From: Bathymodiolus brooksi | Taxonomy: Eukaryota; Mollusca; Bivalvia; Mytilida; Modiolidae | Assembly: GCA_963680875.1 (NCBI GenBank) | Contig: OY804582.1 | Location: 55,632,646 to 55,696,645 of the forward strand | Reading direction: 5' to 3' | DNA length: 64,000 bases | In this document: one piece after another, positions 10,701 to 26,620 of the stretch | Numbering within the stretch: the stretch's first letter is position 1 | Layout: every line of letters begins with the position of its first letter | Position numbers and translations under genes: made by a program | The notes under the pieces: model-generated | What the model was told of the DNA's origin: nothing | Database searches by the model: none | What the model saw: only the letters and a program-made list of their open reading frames with translations

Positions 10701-12112
10701 ATTCCTTTACTACAATATCAAATAACCCAAACACAACATCAGCCAAATAGTCGTATTCCTGTACTACAATATCAAATAACCGAAACACAATATTCGCCAA
10801 ATAATCGTATTCCTGTACTACAATATCAAATAACCGAAACACAACATCAGCCAAATAGTCGTATTCCTGGACTACAATATCAAATAACCCAAACACAACA
10901 TCCGCCAAATAGTCATATTCCTGTACTACAATATCAAATAACCCAAACACAACATCCGGCAAATAGTCATATTCCTATACTACAATATCAAATAACCCAA
11001 ACACAACATCCGCCAAATAGTCATATTTCTGGACTACAATATCAAATAACCAAAACACAACATCCGCCAAAGAGTCTTATTCCTGTACTACAATACCAAA
11101 TAACACAAACACAACATCCACCAAATAGTCATATTCCTGTACTACAATATCAAATAACCAAAACACAACATCCGCCAAATAAACGTATTCCTGTACTACA
11201 ATATCAAATAACCCAAACACAACATCCGCCAAATAGTCATATTCCTATACTACAATATCAAATAACCCAAACACAACATCCCCCAAATAGTCATATTCCT
11301 GTACTACAATATCAAATAACCGAAACACAACATCCGCCAAATAGTCGTATTCCTGTACTACAATATCAAATAACCCAAACACAACATCAGCCAAATAGTC
11401 ATATTCCTGTACTACAATATCAAATAACCAAAACACAACATCTGCCAAATAGTCATATTCCTGTACTACAAAATCAAATAACCCAAACACAACATCCGCC
11501 AAATAGTCATATTCCTGTACTACAATATCAAATAACCCAAACACAACATCCGCCAAATAGTCATATTCCTGTACTACAATATCAACTAACCAAAAACACA
11601 ACATCCACCAAATAGTCATATTCCTGTACTACAAAATCAAATAACCCAAACACAACATCTGCCAAATAGTCATATTCTTGTACTACAATATTAAATAACC
11701 CAAACACAACATCCGCCAAATAGTCATATTCCTGTACTACAATATCAAATAACCCAAACACAACATCCACCAAATAGTCATATTCCTGTACTATAATATC
11801 AAATAACCCAAACACAACATCCGCCAAATAGTCGTATTCCTTTACTACAATATCAAATAACCAAAACACAACATCCACCAAATAGTCATATTCCTGTACT
11901 ACAATATCAAATAACCAAAACACAACATCCGCCAAATAGTCATATTCCTGTACTACAATATCAAATAACCCAAACACAACATCCGCCAAATAGTCGTATT
12001 CCTTTACTACAATATCAAATAACCGAAACACAACATCAGCCAAATAGTCATATTCCTTTACTACAATATCAAATAACCCAAACACAACATCCACCAAATA
12101 GTCATATTCCTA
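7791..12112. repeat. Higher-order repeat of 4,322 bp, copy 2
   Basis: This is the tandem partner of 3469-7790, near-identical with a few single-base differences; for example, about 9222 reads cacgacatcag where copy 1 reads cacaacatcag at about 4900. After 12112 the array does not start a third copy in phase. It continues with a segment matching the block from about 8599, as expected from an unequal exchange within the block. Confidence 0.83.
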
Positions 12113-12559
12113 TACTACAATATCAAATAACCCAAACACAACATCCGCCAAATAGTCATATTTCTGGACTACAATATCAAATAACCAAAACACAACATCC
12201 GCCAAATAGTCATATTCCTGTACTACAATACCAAATAACACAAACACAACATCCACCAAATAGTCATATTCCTGTACTACAATATCAAATAACCCAAACA
12301 CAACATCCGCCAAATAAACGTATTCCTGTACTACAATATCAAATAACCCAAACACAACATCCGCCAAATAGTCATATTCCTATACTACAATATCAAATAA
12401 CCCAAACACAACATCCGCCAAATAGTCATATTCCTGTACTACAATATCAAATAACCGAAACACACCATCCGCCAAATAGTCGTATTCCTGTACTACAATA
12501 TCAAATAACCCAAACACAACATCAGCCAAATAGTCGTATTCCTGTACTACAATATCAAA

Positions 12560-15500
12560 TAACCGAAACACAACATCCGCCAAATAATCATATTCCTTTA
12601 CTACAATATCAAATAACCCAAACACAACATCAGCCAAATAGTCGTATTCCTGTACTACAATATCAAATAACCGAAACACAATATTCGCCAAATAATCGTA
12701 TTCCTGTACTACAATATCAAATAACCGAAACACAACATCAGCCAAATAGTCGTATTCCTGGACTACAATATCAAATAACCCAAACACAACATCCGGCAAA
12801 TAGTCATATTCCTATACTACAATATCAAATAACCCAAACACAACATCCGCCAAATAGTCATATTTCTGGACTACAATATCAAATAACCAAAACACAACAT
12901 CCGCCAAAGAGTCTTATTCCTGTACTACAATACCAAATAACACAAACACAACATCCACCAAATAGTCATATTCCTGTACTACAATATCAAATAACCAAAA
13001 CACAACATCCGCCAAATAAACGTATTCCTGTACTACAATATCAAATAACCCAAACACAACATCCGCCAAATAGTCATATTCCTATACTACAATATCAAAT
13101 AACCCAAACACAACATCCGCCAAATAGTCATATTCCTGTACTACAATATCAAATAACCGAAACACAACATCTGCCAAATAGTCATATTCCTGTACTACAA
13201 AATCAAATAACCCAAACACAACATCCGCCAAATAGTCATATTCCTGTACTACAATATCAAATAACCCAAACACAACATCCGCCAAATAGTCATATTCCTG
13301 TACTACAATATCAACTAACCAAAAACACAACATCCACCAAATAGTCATATTCCTGTACTACAAAATCAAATAACCCAAACACAACATCTGCCAAATAGTC
13401 ATATTCTTGTACTACAATATTAAATAACCCAAACACAACATTCGCCAAATAGTCATATTCCTGTACTACAATATCAAATAACCCAAACACAACATCTGCC
13501 AAATAGTCATATTCCTGTACTACAATATCAAATAACCCAAACACAACATCCACCAAATAGTCATATTCCTGTACTATAATATCAAATAACCCAAACACAA
13601 CATCCGCCAAATAGTCGTATTCCTTTACTACAATATCAAATAACCAAAACACAACATCCACCAAATAGTCATATTCCTGTACTACAATATCAAATAACCA
13701 AAACACAACATCCGCCAAATAGTCATATTCCTGTACTACAATATCAAATAACCCAAACACAACATCCGCCAAATAGTCGTATTCCTTTACTACAATATCA
13801 AATAACCGAAACACAACATCAGCCAAATAGTCATATTCCTTTACTACAATATCAAATAACCCAAACACAACATCCACCAAATAGTCGTATTCCTGTACTA
13901 CAATATCAAATAACCCAAACACAACATCGCCAAATAGTCATATTCCTGTACTACAATATCAAATAACCCAAACACAACATCCACCAAATAGTCATATTCC
14001 TGTACTACAATATCAAATAACCCAAACACAACATCCACCAAATAGTCATATTCCTGTACTACAACATCAAATAACCCAAACACAACATCCGCCAAATAGT
14101 CATATTACTGTACTACAATATCAACTAACCAAAAACACAACATCCACCAAATAGTCATATTCCTGTACTACAATATCAAATAACCCAAACACAGCATCTG
14201 CCAAATAGTCATATTCCTGTACTACAATATTAAATAACCCAAACACAACATCCGCCAAATAATCATATTCCTGTACTACAATATCAAATAACCCAAACAC
14301 AACATCTGCCAAATAGTCATATTCCTGTACTACAATATCAAATAACCCAAACACAACATCCACCAAATAGTCATATTCCTGTACTACAATATCAAATAAC
14401 ACAAACACAACATCAGCCAAATAGTCGTATTCCTGTACTACAATATCAAATAACCAAAACACAACATCCACCAAATAGTCATATTCCTGTACTACAATAT
14501 CAAATAACCCAAACACAACAACCGCCAAATAGTCATATTCCTGTACTACAATATCAAATAACCCAAACACAACATCCGCCAAATAGTCGTATTCCTTTAC
14601 TACAATATCAAATAACCTAAACACAACATCAGCCAAATAGTCATATTCCTTTACTACAATATCAAATAACCCAAACACAACATCCACCAAATAGTCGTAT
14701 TCCTGTACTACAATATCAAATAACCCAAACACAACATCGCCAAATAGTCGTATTCCTGTACTACAATATCAAATAACCCAAACACAACATCCACCAAATA
14801 GTCATATTCCTGTACTACAATATCAAATAACCCAAACACAACATCCACCAAATAGTCATATTCCTGTACTACAATATCAAATAACCCAAACACAACATCC
14901 GCCAAATAGTCATATTCCTATACTACAATATCAAATAACCCAAACACAACATCCGCCAAATAGTCATATTCCTATACTACAATATCAAATAACCGAAACA
15001 CAACATCCGCCAAATAGTCATATTTCTGTACTACAATATCAAATAACCGAAACACAATATTCGCCAAATAGTCATATTCCTGTACTACAATATCAAATAA
15101 CCCAAGCACAACATCCGCCAAATAGTCGTATTCCTTTACTACAATATCAAATAACCGAAACACATCATCAGCCAAATAGTCATATTCCTTTACTACAATT
15201 TCAAATAACCCAAACACAACATCCACCAAATAGTCGTATTCCTGTACTACAATATCAAATAACCCAAACACAACATCGCCATATAGTCATATTCCTGTAC
15301 TACAATATCAAATAACCCAAACACAACATCCACCAAATAGTCATATTCCTGTACTACAATATCAAATAACCCAAACACAACATCCACCAAATAGTCATAT
15401 TCCTGTACTACAACATCAAAAAACCCAAACACAACATCCGCCAAATAGTCATATTCCTATACTACAATATCAAATAACCCAAACACAACATCCGCCAAAT

Positions 15501-18500
15501 AGTCATATTCCTATACTACAATATCAAATAACTGAAACACAACATCCGCCAAATAGTCATATTCCTGTACTACAATATCAAATAACCGAAACACAATATT
15601 CGCCAAATAGTCGTATTCCTGTACTACAATATCAAATAACCGAAACACAACATCAGCCAAATAGTCGTATTCCTGGACTACAATATCAAATAACCAAAAC
15701 ACAACATCCGCAAATAGTCATATTCCTATACTACTATGTCAAATAACCCAAACACAACATCCGCCAAATAGTCATATTCCTGGACTACAATATCAAATAA
15801 CCCAAACACAACATCCGCCAAATAGTCATATTCCTATACTACAATATCAAATAACCCAAACACAACATCCGCCAAATAGTCATATTTCTGGACTACAATA
15901 TCAAATAACCAAAACACAACTTCCGCCAAATAGTCATATTCCTGCACTACAATATCAAATAACACAAACACAACATCCACCAAATAGTCATATTCCTGGA
16001 CTACAATATCAAATAACCGAAACACAACATCTGCCAAATAGTCATATTCCTGTACTACAATAATAAATAACCCAAACACAACATCCGCCAAATAGTCATA
16101 TTCCTGTACTACAATATCAAATAACCCAAACACAACATCTGCCAAATAGTCATATTCCTGTACTACAATATCAAATAACCCAAACACAACATCCACCAAA
16201 TAGTCATATTCCTGTACTACAATATCAAATAACCCAAACACAACATCCGCCAAATAGTCGTATTCCTTTTCTACAATATCAAATAACCGAAACACAACAT
16301 CAGCCAAATAGTCATATTTCTTTACTACAATATCAAATAACCCAAACACAACATCCACCAAATAGTCCTATTCCTGTACTACAATATCAAATAACTCAAA
16401 CACAACATCGCCAAATAGTCATATTCCTGTAATACAATATCAAATAACCCAAACACAACATCCACCAAATAGTCATATTCCTGTACTACAATATCAAATA
16501 ACCCAAACACAACATCCACCAAATAGTCATATTCCTGTACTACAATATCAAATAACCCAAACACAACAACCGCCAAATAGTCATTTTCCTATACTACAAT
16601 ATCAAATAACCCAAAAACAACATCCGTCAAATAGTCATATTCCTATACTACAATATCAAATAAACGAAACACAACATCCGCCAAATAGTCATATTCCTGT
16701 ACTACAATATCAAATAACTGAAACACAATATTCGCCAAATAGTCGTATTCCTGTACTACAATATCAAATAACCAAAACAAACATCCGCAAATAGTCATAT
16801 TCCTATACTACTATGTCAAATAACCCAAACACAACATCGCCAAATAGTCATATTCCTTTACTACAATATCAAATAACCCAAACACAACATCCGCCAAATA
16901 GTCATATTCCTATACTACAATATCAAATAACCCAAACACAACATCCGCCAAATAGTCATATTTCTGGACTACAATATCAAATAACCCAAACACAACATCC
17001 GCCAAATAGTCATATTACTGTACTACAATATCAACTAACCAAAAACACAACATCCACCAAATAGTCATATTCCTGTACTACAATATCAAATAACCCAAAC
17101 ACAGCATCTGCCAAATAGTCATATTCCTGTACTACAATATTAAATAACCCCAACACAACATCCGCCAAATAATCATATTCCTGTACTACAATATCAAATA
17201 ACCCAAACACAACATCTGCCAAATAGTCATATTCCTGTACTACAATATCAAATAACCCAAACACAACATCCACCAAATAGTCATATTCCTGTACTACAAT
17301 ATCAAATAACACAAACACAACATCAGCCAAATAGTCGTATTCCTGTACTACAATATCAAATAACCAAAACACAACATCCACCAAATAGTCATATTCCTGT
17401 ACTACAATATCAAATAACCCAAACACAACAACCGCCAAATAGTCATATTCCTGTACTACAATATCAAATAACCCAAACACAACATCCGCCAAATAGTCGT
17501 ATTCCTTTACTACAATATCAAATAACCTAAACACAACATCAGCCAAATAGTCATATTCCTTTACTACAATATCAAATAACCCAAACACAACATCCACCAA
17601 ATAGTCGTATTCCTGTACTACAATATCAAATAACCCAAACACAACATCGCCAAATAGTCGTATTCCTGTACTACAATATCAAATAACCCAAACACAACAT
17701 CCACCAAATAGTCATATTCCTGTACTACAATATCAAATAACCCAAACACAACATCCACCAAATAGTCATATTCCTGTACTACAATATCAAATAACCCAAA
17801 CACAACATCCGCCAAATAGTCATATTCCTATACTACAATATCAAATAACCCAAACACAACATCCGCCAAATAGTCATATTCCTATACTACAATATCAAAT
17901 AACCGAAACACAACATCCGCCAAATAGTCATATTTCTGTACTACAATATCAAATAACCGAAACACAATATTCGCCAAATAGTCATATTCCTGTACTACAA
18001 TATCAAATAACCCAAGCACAACATCCGCCAAATAGTCGTATTCCTTTACTACAATATCAAATAACCGAAACACATCATCAGCCAAATAGTCATATTCCTT
18101 TACTACAATTTCAAATAACCCAAACACAACATCCACCAAATAGTCGTATTCCTGTACTACAATATCAAATAACCCAAACACAACATCGCCATATAGTCAT
18201 ATTCCTGTACTACAATATCAAATAACCCAAACACAACATCCACCAAATAGTCATATTCCTGTACTACAATATCAAATAACCCAAACACAACATCCACCAA
18301 ATAGTCATATTCCTGTACTACAACATCAAAAAACCCAAACACAACATCCGCCAAATAGTCATATTCCTATACTACAATATCAAATAACCGAAACACAACA
18401 TCCGCCAAATAATCATATTCCTTTACTACAATATCAAATAACCCAAACACAACATCAGCCAAATAGTCGTATTCCTGTACTACAATATCAAATAACCGAA

Positions 18501-20660
18501 ACACAATATTCGCCAAATAATCGTATTCCTGTACTACAATATCAAATAACCGAAACACAACATCAGCCAAATAGTCGTATTCCTGGACTACAATATCAAA
18601 TAACCCAAACACAACATCCGGCAAATAGTCATATTCCTATACTACAATATCAAATAACCCAAACACAACATCCGCCAAATAGTCATATTTCTGGACTACA
18701 ATATCAAATAACCAAAACACAACATCCGCCAAAGAGTCTTATTCCTGTACTACAATACCAAATAACACAAACACAACATCCACCAAATAGTCATATTCCT
18801 GTACTACAATATCAAATAACCAAAACACAACATCCGCCAAATAAACGTATTCCTGTACTACAATATCAAATAACCCAAACACAACATCCGCCAAATAGTC
18901 ATATTCCTATACTACAATATCAAATAACCCAAACACAACATCCGCCAAATAGTCATATTCCTGTACTACAATATCAAATAACCGAAACACAACATCTGCC
19001 AAATAGTCATATTCCTGTACTACAAAATCAAATAACCCAAACACAACATCCGCCAAATAGTCATATTCCTGTACTACAATATCAAATAACCCAAACACAA
19101 CATCCGCCAAATAGTCATATTCCTGTACTACAATATCAACTAACCAAAAACACAACATCCACCAAATAGTCATATTCCTGTACTACAAAATCAAATAACC
19201 CAAACACAACATCTGCCAAATAGTCATATTCTTGTACTACAATATTAAATAACCCAAACACAACATCCGCCAAATAGTCATATTCCTGTACTACAATATC
19301 AAATAACCCAAACACAACATCTGCCAAATAGTCATATTCCTGTACTACAATATCAAATAACCCAAACACAACATCCACCAAATAGTCATATTCCTGTACT
19401 ATAATATCAAATAACCCAAACACAACATCCGCCAAATAGTCGTATTCCTTTACTACAATATCAAATAACCAAAACACAACATCCACCAAATAGTCATATT
19501 CCTGTACTACAATATCAAATAACCAAAACACAACATCCGCCAAATAGTCATATTCCTGTACTACAATATCAAATAACCCAAACACAACATCCGCCAAATA
19601 GTCGTATTCCTTTACTACAATATCAAATAACCGAAACACAACATCAGCCAAATAGTCATATTCCTTTACTACAATATCAAATAACCCAAACACAACATCC
19701 ACCAAATAGTCGTATTCCTGTACTACAATATCAAATAACCCAAACACAACATCGCCAAATAGTCATATTCCTGTACTACAATATCAAATAACCCAAACAC
19801 AACATCCACCAAATAGTCATATTCCTGTACTACAATATCAAATAACCCAAACACAACATCCACCAAATAGTCATATTCCTGTACTACAACATCAAATAAC
19901 CCAAACACAACATCCGCCAAATAGTCATATTACTGTACTACAATATCAACTAACCAAAAACACAACATCCACCAAATAGTCATATTCCTGTACTACAATA
20001 TCAAATAACCCAAACACAGCATCTGCCAAATAGTCATATTCCTGTACTACAATATTAAATAACCCAAACACAACATCCGCCAAATAATCATATTCCTGTA
20101 CTACAATATCAAATAACCCAAACACAACATCTGCCAAATAGTCATATTCCTGTACTACAATATCAAATAACCCAAACACAACATCCACCAAATAGTCATA
20201 TTCCTGTACTACAATATCAAATAACACAAACACAACATCAGCCAAATAGTCGTATTCCTGTACTACAATATCAAATAACCAAAACACAACATCCACCAAA
20301 TAGTCATATTCCTGAACTACAATATCAAATAACCCAAACACAACAACCGCCAAATAGTCATATTCCTGTACTACAATATCAAATAACCCAAACACAACAT
20401 CCGCCAAATAGTCGTATTCCTTTACTACAATATCAAATAACCTAAACACAACATCAGCCAAATAGTCATATTCCTTTACTACAATATCAAATAACCCAAA
20501 CACAACATCCACCAAATAGTCGTATTCCTGTACTACAATATCAAATAACCCAAACACAACATCGCCAAATAGTCGTATTCCTGTACTACAATATCAAATA
20601 ACCCAAACACAACATCCACCAAATAGTCATATTCCTGTACTACAATATCAAATAACCCAA
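12560..20660. repeat. Direct duplications with 2,910-bp and 5,825-bp offsets
   Basis: Two overlapping duplications are visible. The segment about 14066-15478 recurs at 16976-18388 (offset 2,910). The segment about 12560-14870 recurs at 18385-20660 (offset 5,825). The diagnostic monomers are attactgtactacaatatc followed by aactaaccaaaaac (about 14105, 17015 and 19930) and the deletion monomers catcgccaaatag and catcgccatatag. Boundaries are approximate because monomers resemble each other. Confidence 0.7.
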
Positions 20661-20742
20661 ACACAACATCCGCCAAATAGTCATATTCCTATACTACAAT
20701 ATCAAATAACCCAAACACAACATCCGCCAAATAGTCATATTC

Positions 20743-23700
20743 CTATACTACAATATCAAATAACCGAAACACAACATCCGCCAAATAGTCATATTTCTGT
20801 ACTACAATATCAAATAACCGAAACACAATATTCGCCAAATAGTCATATTCCTGTACTACAATATCAAATAACCCAAGCACAACATCCGCCAAATAGTCGT
20901 ATTCCTTTACTACAATATCAAATAACCGAAACACATCATCAGCCAAATAGTCATATTCCTTTACTACAATTTCAAATAACCCAAACACAACATCCACCAA
21001 ATAGTCGTATTCCTGTACTACAATATCAAATAACCCAAACACAACATCGCCATATAGTCATATTCCTGTACTACAATATCAAATAACCCAAGCACAACAT
21101 CCGCCAAATAGTCGTATTCCTTTACTACAATATCAAATAACCGAAACACATCATCAGCCAAATAGTCATATTCCTTTACTACAATTTCAAATAACCCAAA
21201 CACAACATCCACCAAATAGTCGTATTCCTGTACTACAATATCAAATAACCCAAACACAACATCGCCATATAGTCATATTCCTGTACTACAATATCAAATA
21301 ACCCAAACACAACATCCACCAAATAGTCATATTCCTGTACTACAATATCAAATAACCCAAACACAACATCCACCAAATAGTCATATTCCTGTACTACAAC
21401 ATCAAAAAACCCAAACACAACATCCGCCAAATAGTCATATTCCTATACTACAATATCAAATAACCCAAACACAACATCCGCCAAATAGTCATATTCCTAT
21501 ACTACAATATCAAATAACTGAAACACAACATCCGCCAAATAGTCATATTCCTGTACTACAATATCAAATAACCGAAACACAATATTCGCCAAATAGTCGT
21601 ATTCCTGTACTACAATATCAAATAACCGAAACACAACATCAGCCAAATAGTCGTATTCCTGGACTACAATATCAAATAACCAAAACACAACATCCGCAAA
21701 TAGTCATATTCCTATACTACTATGTCAAATAACCCAAACACAACATCCGCCAAATAGTCATATTCCTGGACTACAATATCAAATAACCGAAACACAACAT
21801 CAGCCAAATAGTCATATTTCTTTACTACAATATCAAATAACCCAAACACAACATCCACCAAATAGTCCTATTCCTGTACTACAATATCAAATAACTCAAA
21901 CACAACATCGCCAAATAGTCATATTCCTATACTACAATATCAAATAACCGAAACACAACATCCGCCAAATAGTCATATTTCTGTACTACAATATCAAATA
22001 ACCGAAACACAATATTCGCCAAATAGTCATATTCCTGTACTACAATATCAAATAACCCAAGCACAACATCCGCCAAATAGTCGTATTCCTTTACTACAAT
22101 ATCAAATAACCGAAACACATCATCAGCCAAATAGTCATATTCCTTTACTACAATTTCAAATAACCCAAACACAACATCCACCAAATAGTCGTATTCCTGT
22201 ACTACAATATCAAATAACCCAAACACAACATCGCCATATAGTCATATTCCTGTACTACAATATCAAATAACCCAAACACAACATCCACCAAATAGTCATA
22301 TTCCTGTACTACAATATCAAATAACCCAAACACAACATCCACCAAATAGTCATATTCCTGTACTACAACATCAAAAAACCCAAACACAACATCCGCCAAA
22401 TAGTCATATTCCTATACTACAATATCAAATAACCCAAACACAACATCCGCCAAATAGTCATATTCCTATACTACAATATCAAATAACTGAAACACAACAT
22501 CCGCCAAATAGTCATATTCCTGTACTACAATATCAAATAACCGAAACACAATATTCGCCAAATAGTCGTATTCCTGTACTACAATATCAAATAACCGAAA
22601 CACAACATCAGCCAAATAGTCGTATTCCTGGACTACAATATCAAATAACCAAAACACAACATCCGCAAATAGTCATATTCCTATACTACTATGTCAAATA
22701 ACCCAAACACAACATCCGCCAAATAGTCATATTCCTGGACTACAATATCAAATAACCCAAACACAACATCCGCCAAATAGTCATATTCCTATACTACAAT
22801 ATCAAATAACCCAAACACAACATCCGCCAAATAGTCATATTTCTGGACTACAATATCAAATAACAAAAACACAACTTCCGCCAAATAGTCATATTCCTGC
22901 ACTACAATATCAAATAACACAAACACAACATCCACCAAATAGTCATATTCCTGGACTACAATATCAAATAACCGAAACACAACATCTGCCAAATAGTCAT
23001 ATTCCTGTACTACAATATTAAATAACCCAAACACAACATCCGCCAAATAGTCATATTCCTGTACTACAATATCAAATAACCCAAACACAACATCTGCCAA
23101 ATAGTCATATTCCTGTACTACAATATCAAATAACCCAAACACAACATCCACCAAATAGTCATATTCCTGTACTACAATATCAAATAACCCAAACACAACA
23201 TCCGCCAAATAGTCGTATTCCTTTTCTACAATATCAAATAACCGAAACACAACATCAGCCAAATAGTCATATTTCTTTACTACAATATCAAATAACCCAA
23301 ACACAACATCCACCAAATAGTCCTATTCCTGTACTACAATATTAAATAACCCAAACACAACATCCGCCAAATAATCATATTCCTGTACTACAATATCAAA
23401 TAACCCAAACACAACATCTGCCAAATAGTCATATTCCTGTACTACAATATCAAATAACCCAAACACAACATCCACCAAATAGTCATATTCCTGTACTACA
23501 ATATCAAATAACACAAACACAACATCAGCCAAATAGTCGTATTCCTGTACTACAATATCAAATAACCAAAACACAACATCCACCAAATAGTCATATTCCT
23601 GTACTGCAATATCAAATAACCCAAACACAACATCCGCCAAATAGTCATATTCCTGTACTACAATATCAAATAACCGAAACACAATATTCGCCAAATAGTC

Positions 23701-26620
23701 GTATTCCTGTACTACAATATCAAATAACCGAAACACAACATCAGCCAAATAGTCGTATTCCTGGACTACAATATCAAATAACCAAAACACAACATCCGCA
23801 AATAGTCATATTCCTATACTACTATGTCAAATAACCCAAACACAACATCCGCCAAATAGTCATATTCCTGGACTACAATATCAAATAACCCAAACACAAC
23901 ATCCGCCAAATAGTCATATTCCTATACTACAATATCAAATAACCCAAACACAACATCCGCCAAATAGTCATATTTCTGGACTACAATATCAAATAACCAA
24001 AACACAACTTCCGCCAAATAGTCATATTCCTGCACTACAATATCAAATAACACAAACACAACATCCACCAAATAGTCATATTCCTGGACTACAATATCAA
24101 ATAACCGAAACACAACATCTGCCAAATAGTCATATTCCTGTACTACAATATTAAATAACCCAAACACAACATCCGCCAAATAGTCATATTCCTGTACTAC
24201 AATATCAAATAACCCAAACACAACATCTGCCAAATAGTCATATTCCTGTACTACAATATCAAATAACCCAAACACAACATCCACCAAATAGTCATATTCC
24301 TGTACTACAATATCAAATAACCCAAACACAACATCCGCCAAATAGTCGTATTCCTTTTCTACAATATCAAATAACCGAAACACAACATCAGCCAAATAGT
24401 CATATTTCTTTACTACAATATCAAATAACCCAAACACAACATCCACCAAATAGTCCTATTCCTGTACTACAATATTAAATAACCCAAACACAACATCCGC
24501 CAAATAATCATATTCCTGTACTACAATATCAAATAACCCAAACACAACATCTGCCAAATAGTCATATTCCTGTACTACAATATCAAATAACCCAAACACA
24601 ACATCCACCAAATAGTCATATTCCTGTACTACAATATCAAATAACACAAACACAACATCAGCCAAATAGTCGTATTCCTGTACTACAATATCAAATAACC
24701 AAAACACAACATCCACCAAATAGTCATATTCCTGTACTACAATATCAAATAACCCAAACACAACAACCGCCAAATAGTCATATTCCTGTACTACAATATC
24801 AAATAACCCAAACACAACATCTGCCAAATAGTCATATTCCTGTACTACAATATCAAATAACCCAAACACAACATCAGCCAAATAGTCATATTCCTTTACT
24901 ACAATATCAAATAACCCAAACACAACATCCACCAAATAGTCGTATTCCTGTACTACAATATCAAATAACCCAAACACAACATCGCCAAATAGTCGTATTC
25001 CTGTACTACAATATCAAATAACCCAAACACAACATCCACCAAATAGTCATATTCCTGTACTACAATATCAAATAACCCAAACACAACATCCACCAAATAG
25101 TCATATTCCTGTACTACAATATCAAATAACCCAAACACAACATCCGCCAAATAGTCATATTCCTATACTACAATATCAAATAACCCAAACACAACATCCG
25201 CCAAATAGTCATATTCCTATACTACAATATCAAATAACCGAAACACAACATCCGCCAAATAGTCATATTTCTGTACTACAATATCAAATAACCGAAACAC
25301 AATATTCGCCAAATAGTCATATTCCTGTACTACAATATCAAATAACCCAAGCACAACATCCGCCAAATAGTCGTATTCCTTTACTACAATATCAAATAAC
25401 CGAAACACATCATCAGCCAAATAGTCATATTCCTTTACTACAATTTCAAATAACCCAAACACAACATCCACCAAATAGTCGTATTCCTGTACTACAATAT
25501 CAAATAACCCAAACACAACATCGCCATATAGTCATATTCCTGTACTACAATATCAAATAACCCAAACACAACATCCACCAAATAGTCATATTCCTGTACT
25601 ACAATATCAAATAACCCAAACACAACATCCACCAAATAGTCATATTCCTGTACTACAACATCAAAAAACCCAAACACAACATCCGCCAAATAGTCATATT
25701 CCTATACTACAATATCAAATAACCCAAACACAACATCCGCCAAATAGTCATATTCCTATACTACAATATCAAATAACTGAAACACAACATCCGCCAAATA
25801 GTCATATTCCTGTACTACAATATCAAATAACCGAAACACAATATTCGCCAAATAGTCGTATTCCTGTACTACAATATCAAATAACCGAAACACAACATCA
25901 GCCAAATAGTCGTATTCCTGGACTACAATATCAAATAACCAAAACACAACATCCGCAAATAGTCATATTCCTATACTACTATGTCAAATAACCCAAACAC
26001 AACATCCGCCAAATAGTCATATTCCTGGACTACAATATCAAATAACCCAAACACAACATCCGCCAAATAGTCATATTCCTATACTACAATATCAAATAAC
26101 CCAAACACAACATCCGCCAAATAGTCATATTTCTGGACTACAATATCAAATAACCAAAACACAACTTCCGCCAAATAGTCATATTCCTGCACTACAATAT
26201 CAAATAACACAAACACAACATCCACCAAATAGTCATATTCCTGGACTACAATATCAAATAACCGAAACACAACATCTGCCAAATAGTCATATTCCTGTAC
26301 TACAATATTAAATAACCCAAACACAACATCCGCCAAATAGTCATATTCCTGTACTACAATATCAAATAACCCAAACACAACATCTGCCAAATAGTCATAT
26401 TCCTGTACTACAATATCAAATAACCCAAACACAACATCCACCAAATAGTCATATTCCTGTACTACAATATCAAATAACCCAAACACAACATCCGCCAAAT
26501 AGTCGTATTCCTTTTCTACAATATCAAATAACCGAAACACAACATCAGCCAAATAGTCATATTTCTTTACTACAATATCAAATAACCCAAACACAACATC
26601 CACCAAATAGTCCTATTCCT
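20743..26620. repeat. Blocks repeated with 3,290-bp and 1,133-bp offsets
   Basis: The segment about 21927-23316 recurs at 25217-26606 with a constant 3,290-bp offset. Inside it, about 22660-23340 is copied in near-tandem at 23795-24470 (offset 1,133, or 21 monomers minus one base). Markers are cctatactactatgtcaaat, the tacaatttcaaataac variant and the catcgccatatag deletion monomer. All content is satellite; no gene is seen. Confidence 0.7.

Noticed and set aside
16813..17064. Plus-strand open frame starting at the ATG of the 53-bp marker monomer (and a similar one at 52502-52864)
   Set aside because: It is the same repeat artefact on the other strand; the start exists only because a variant monomer creates ATG.
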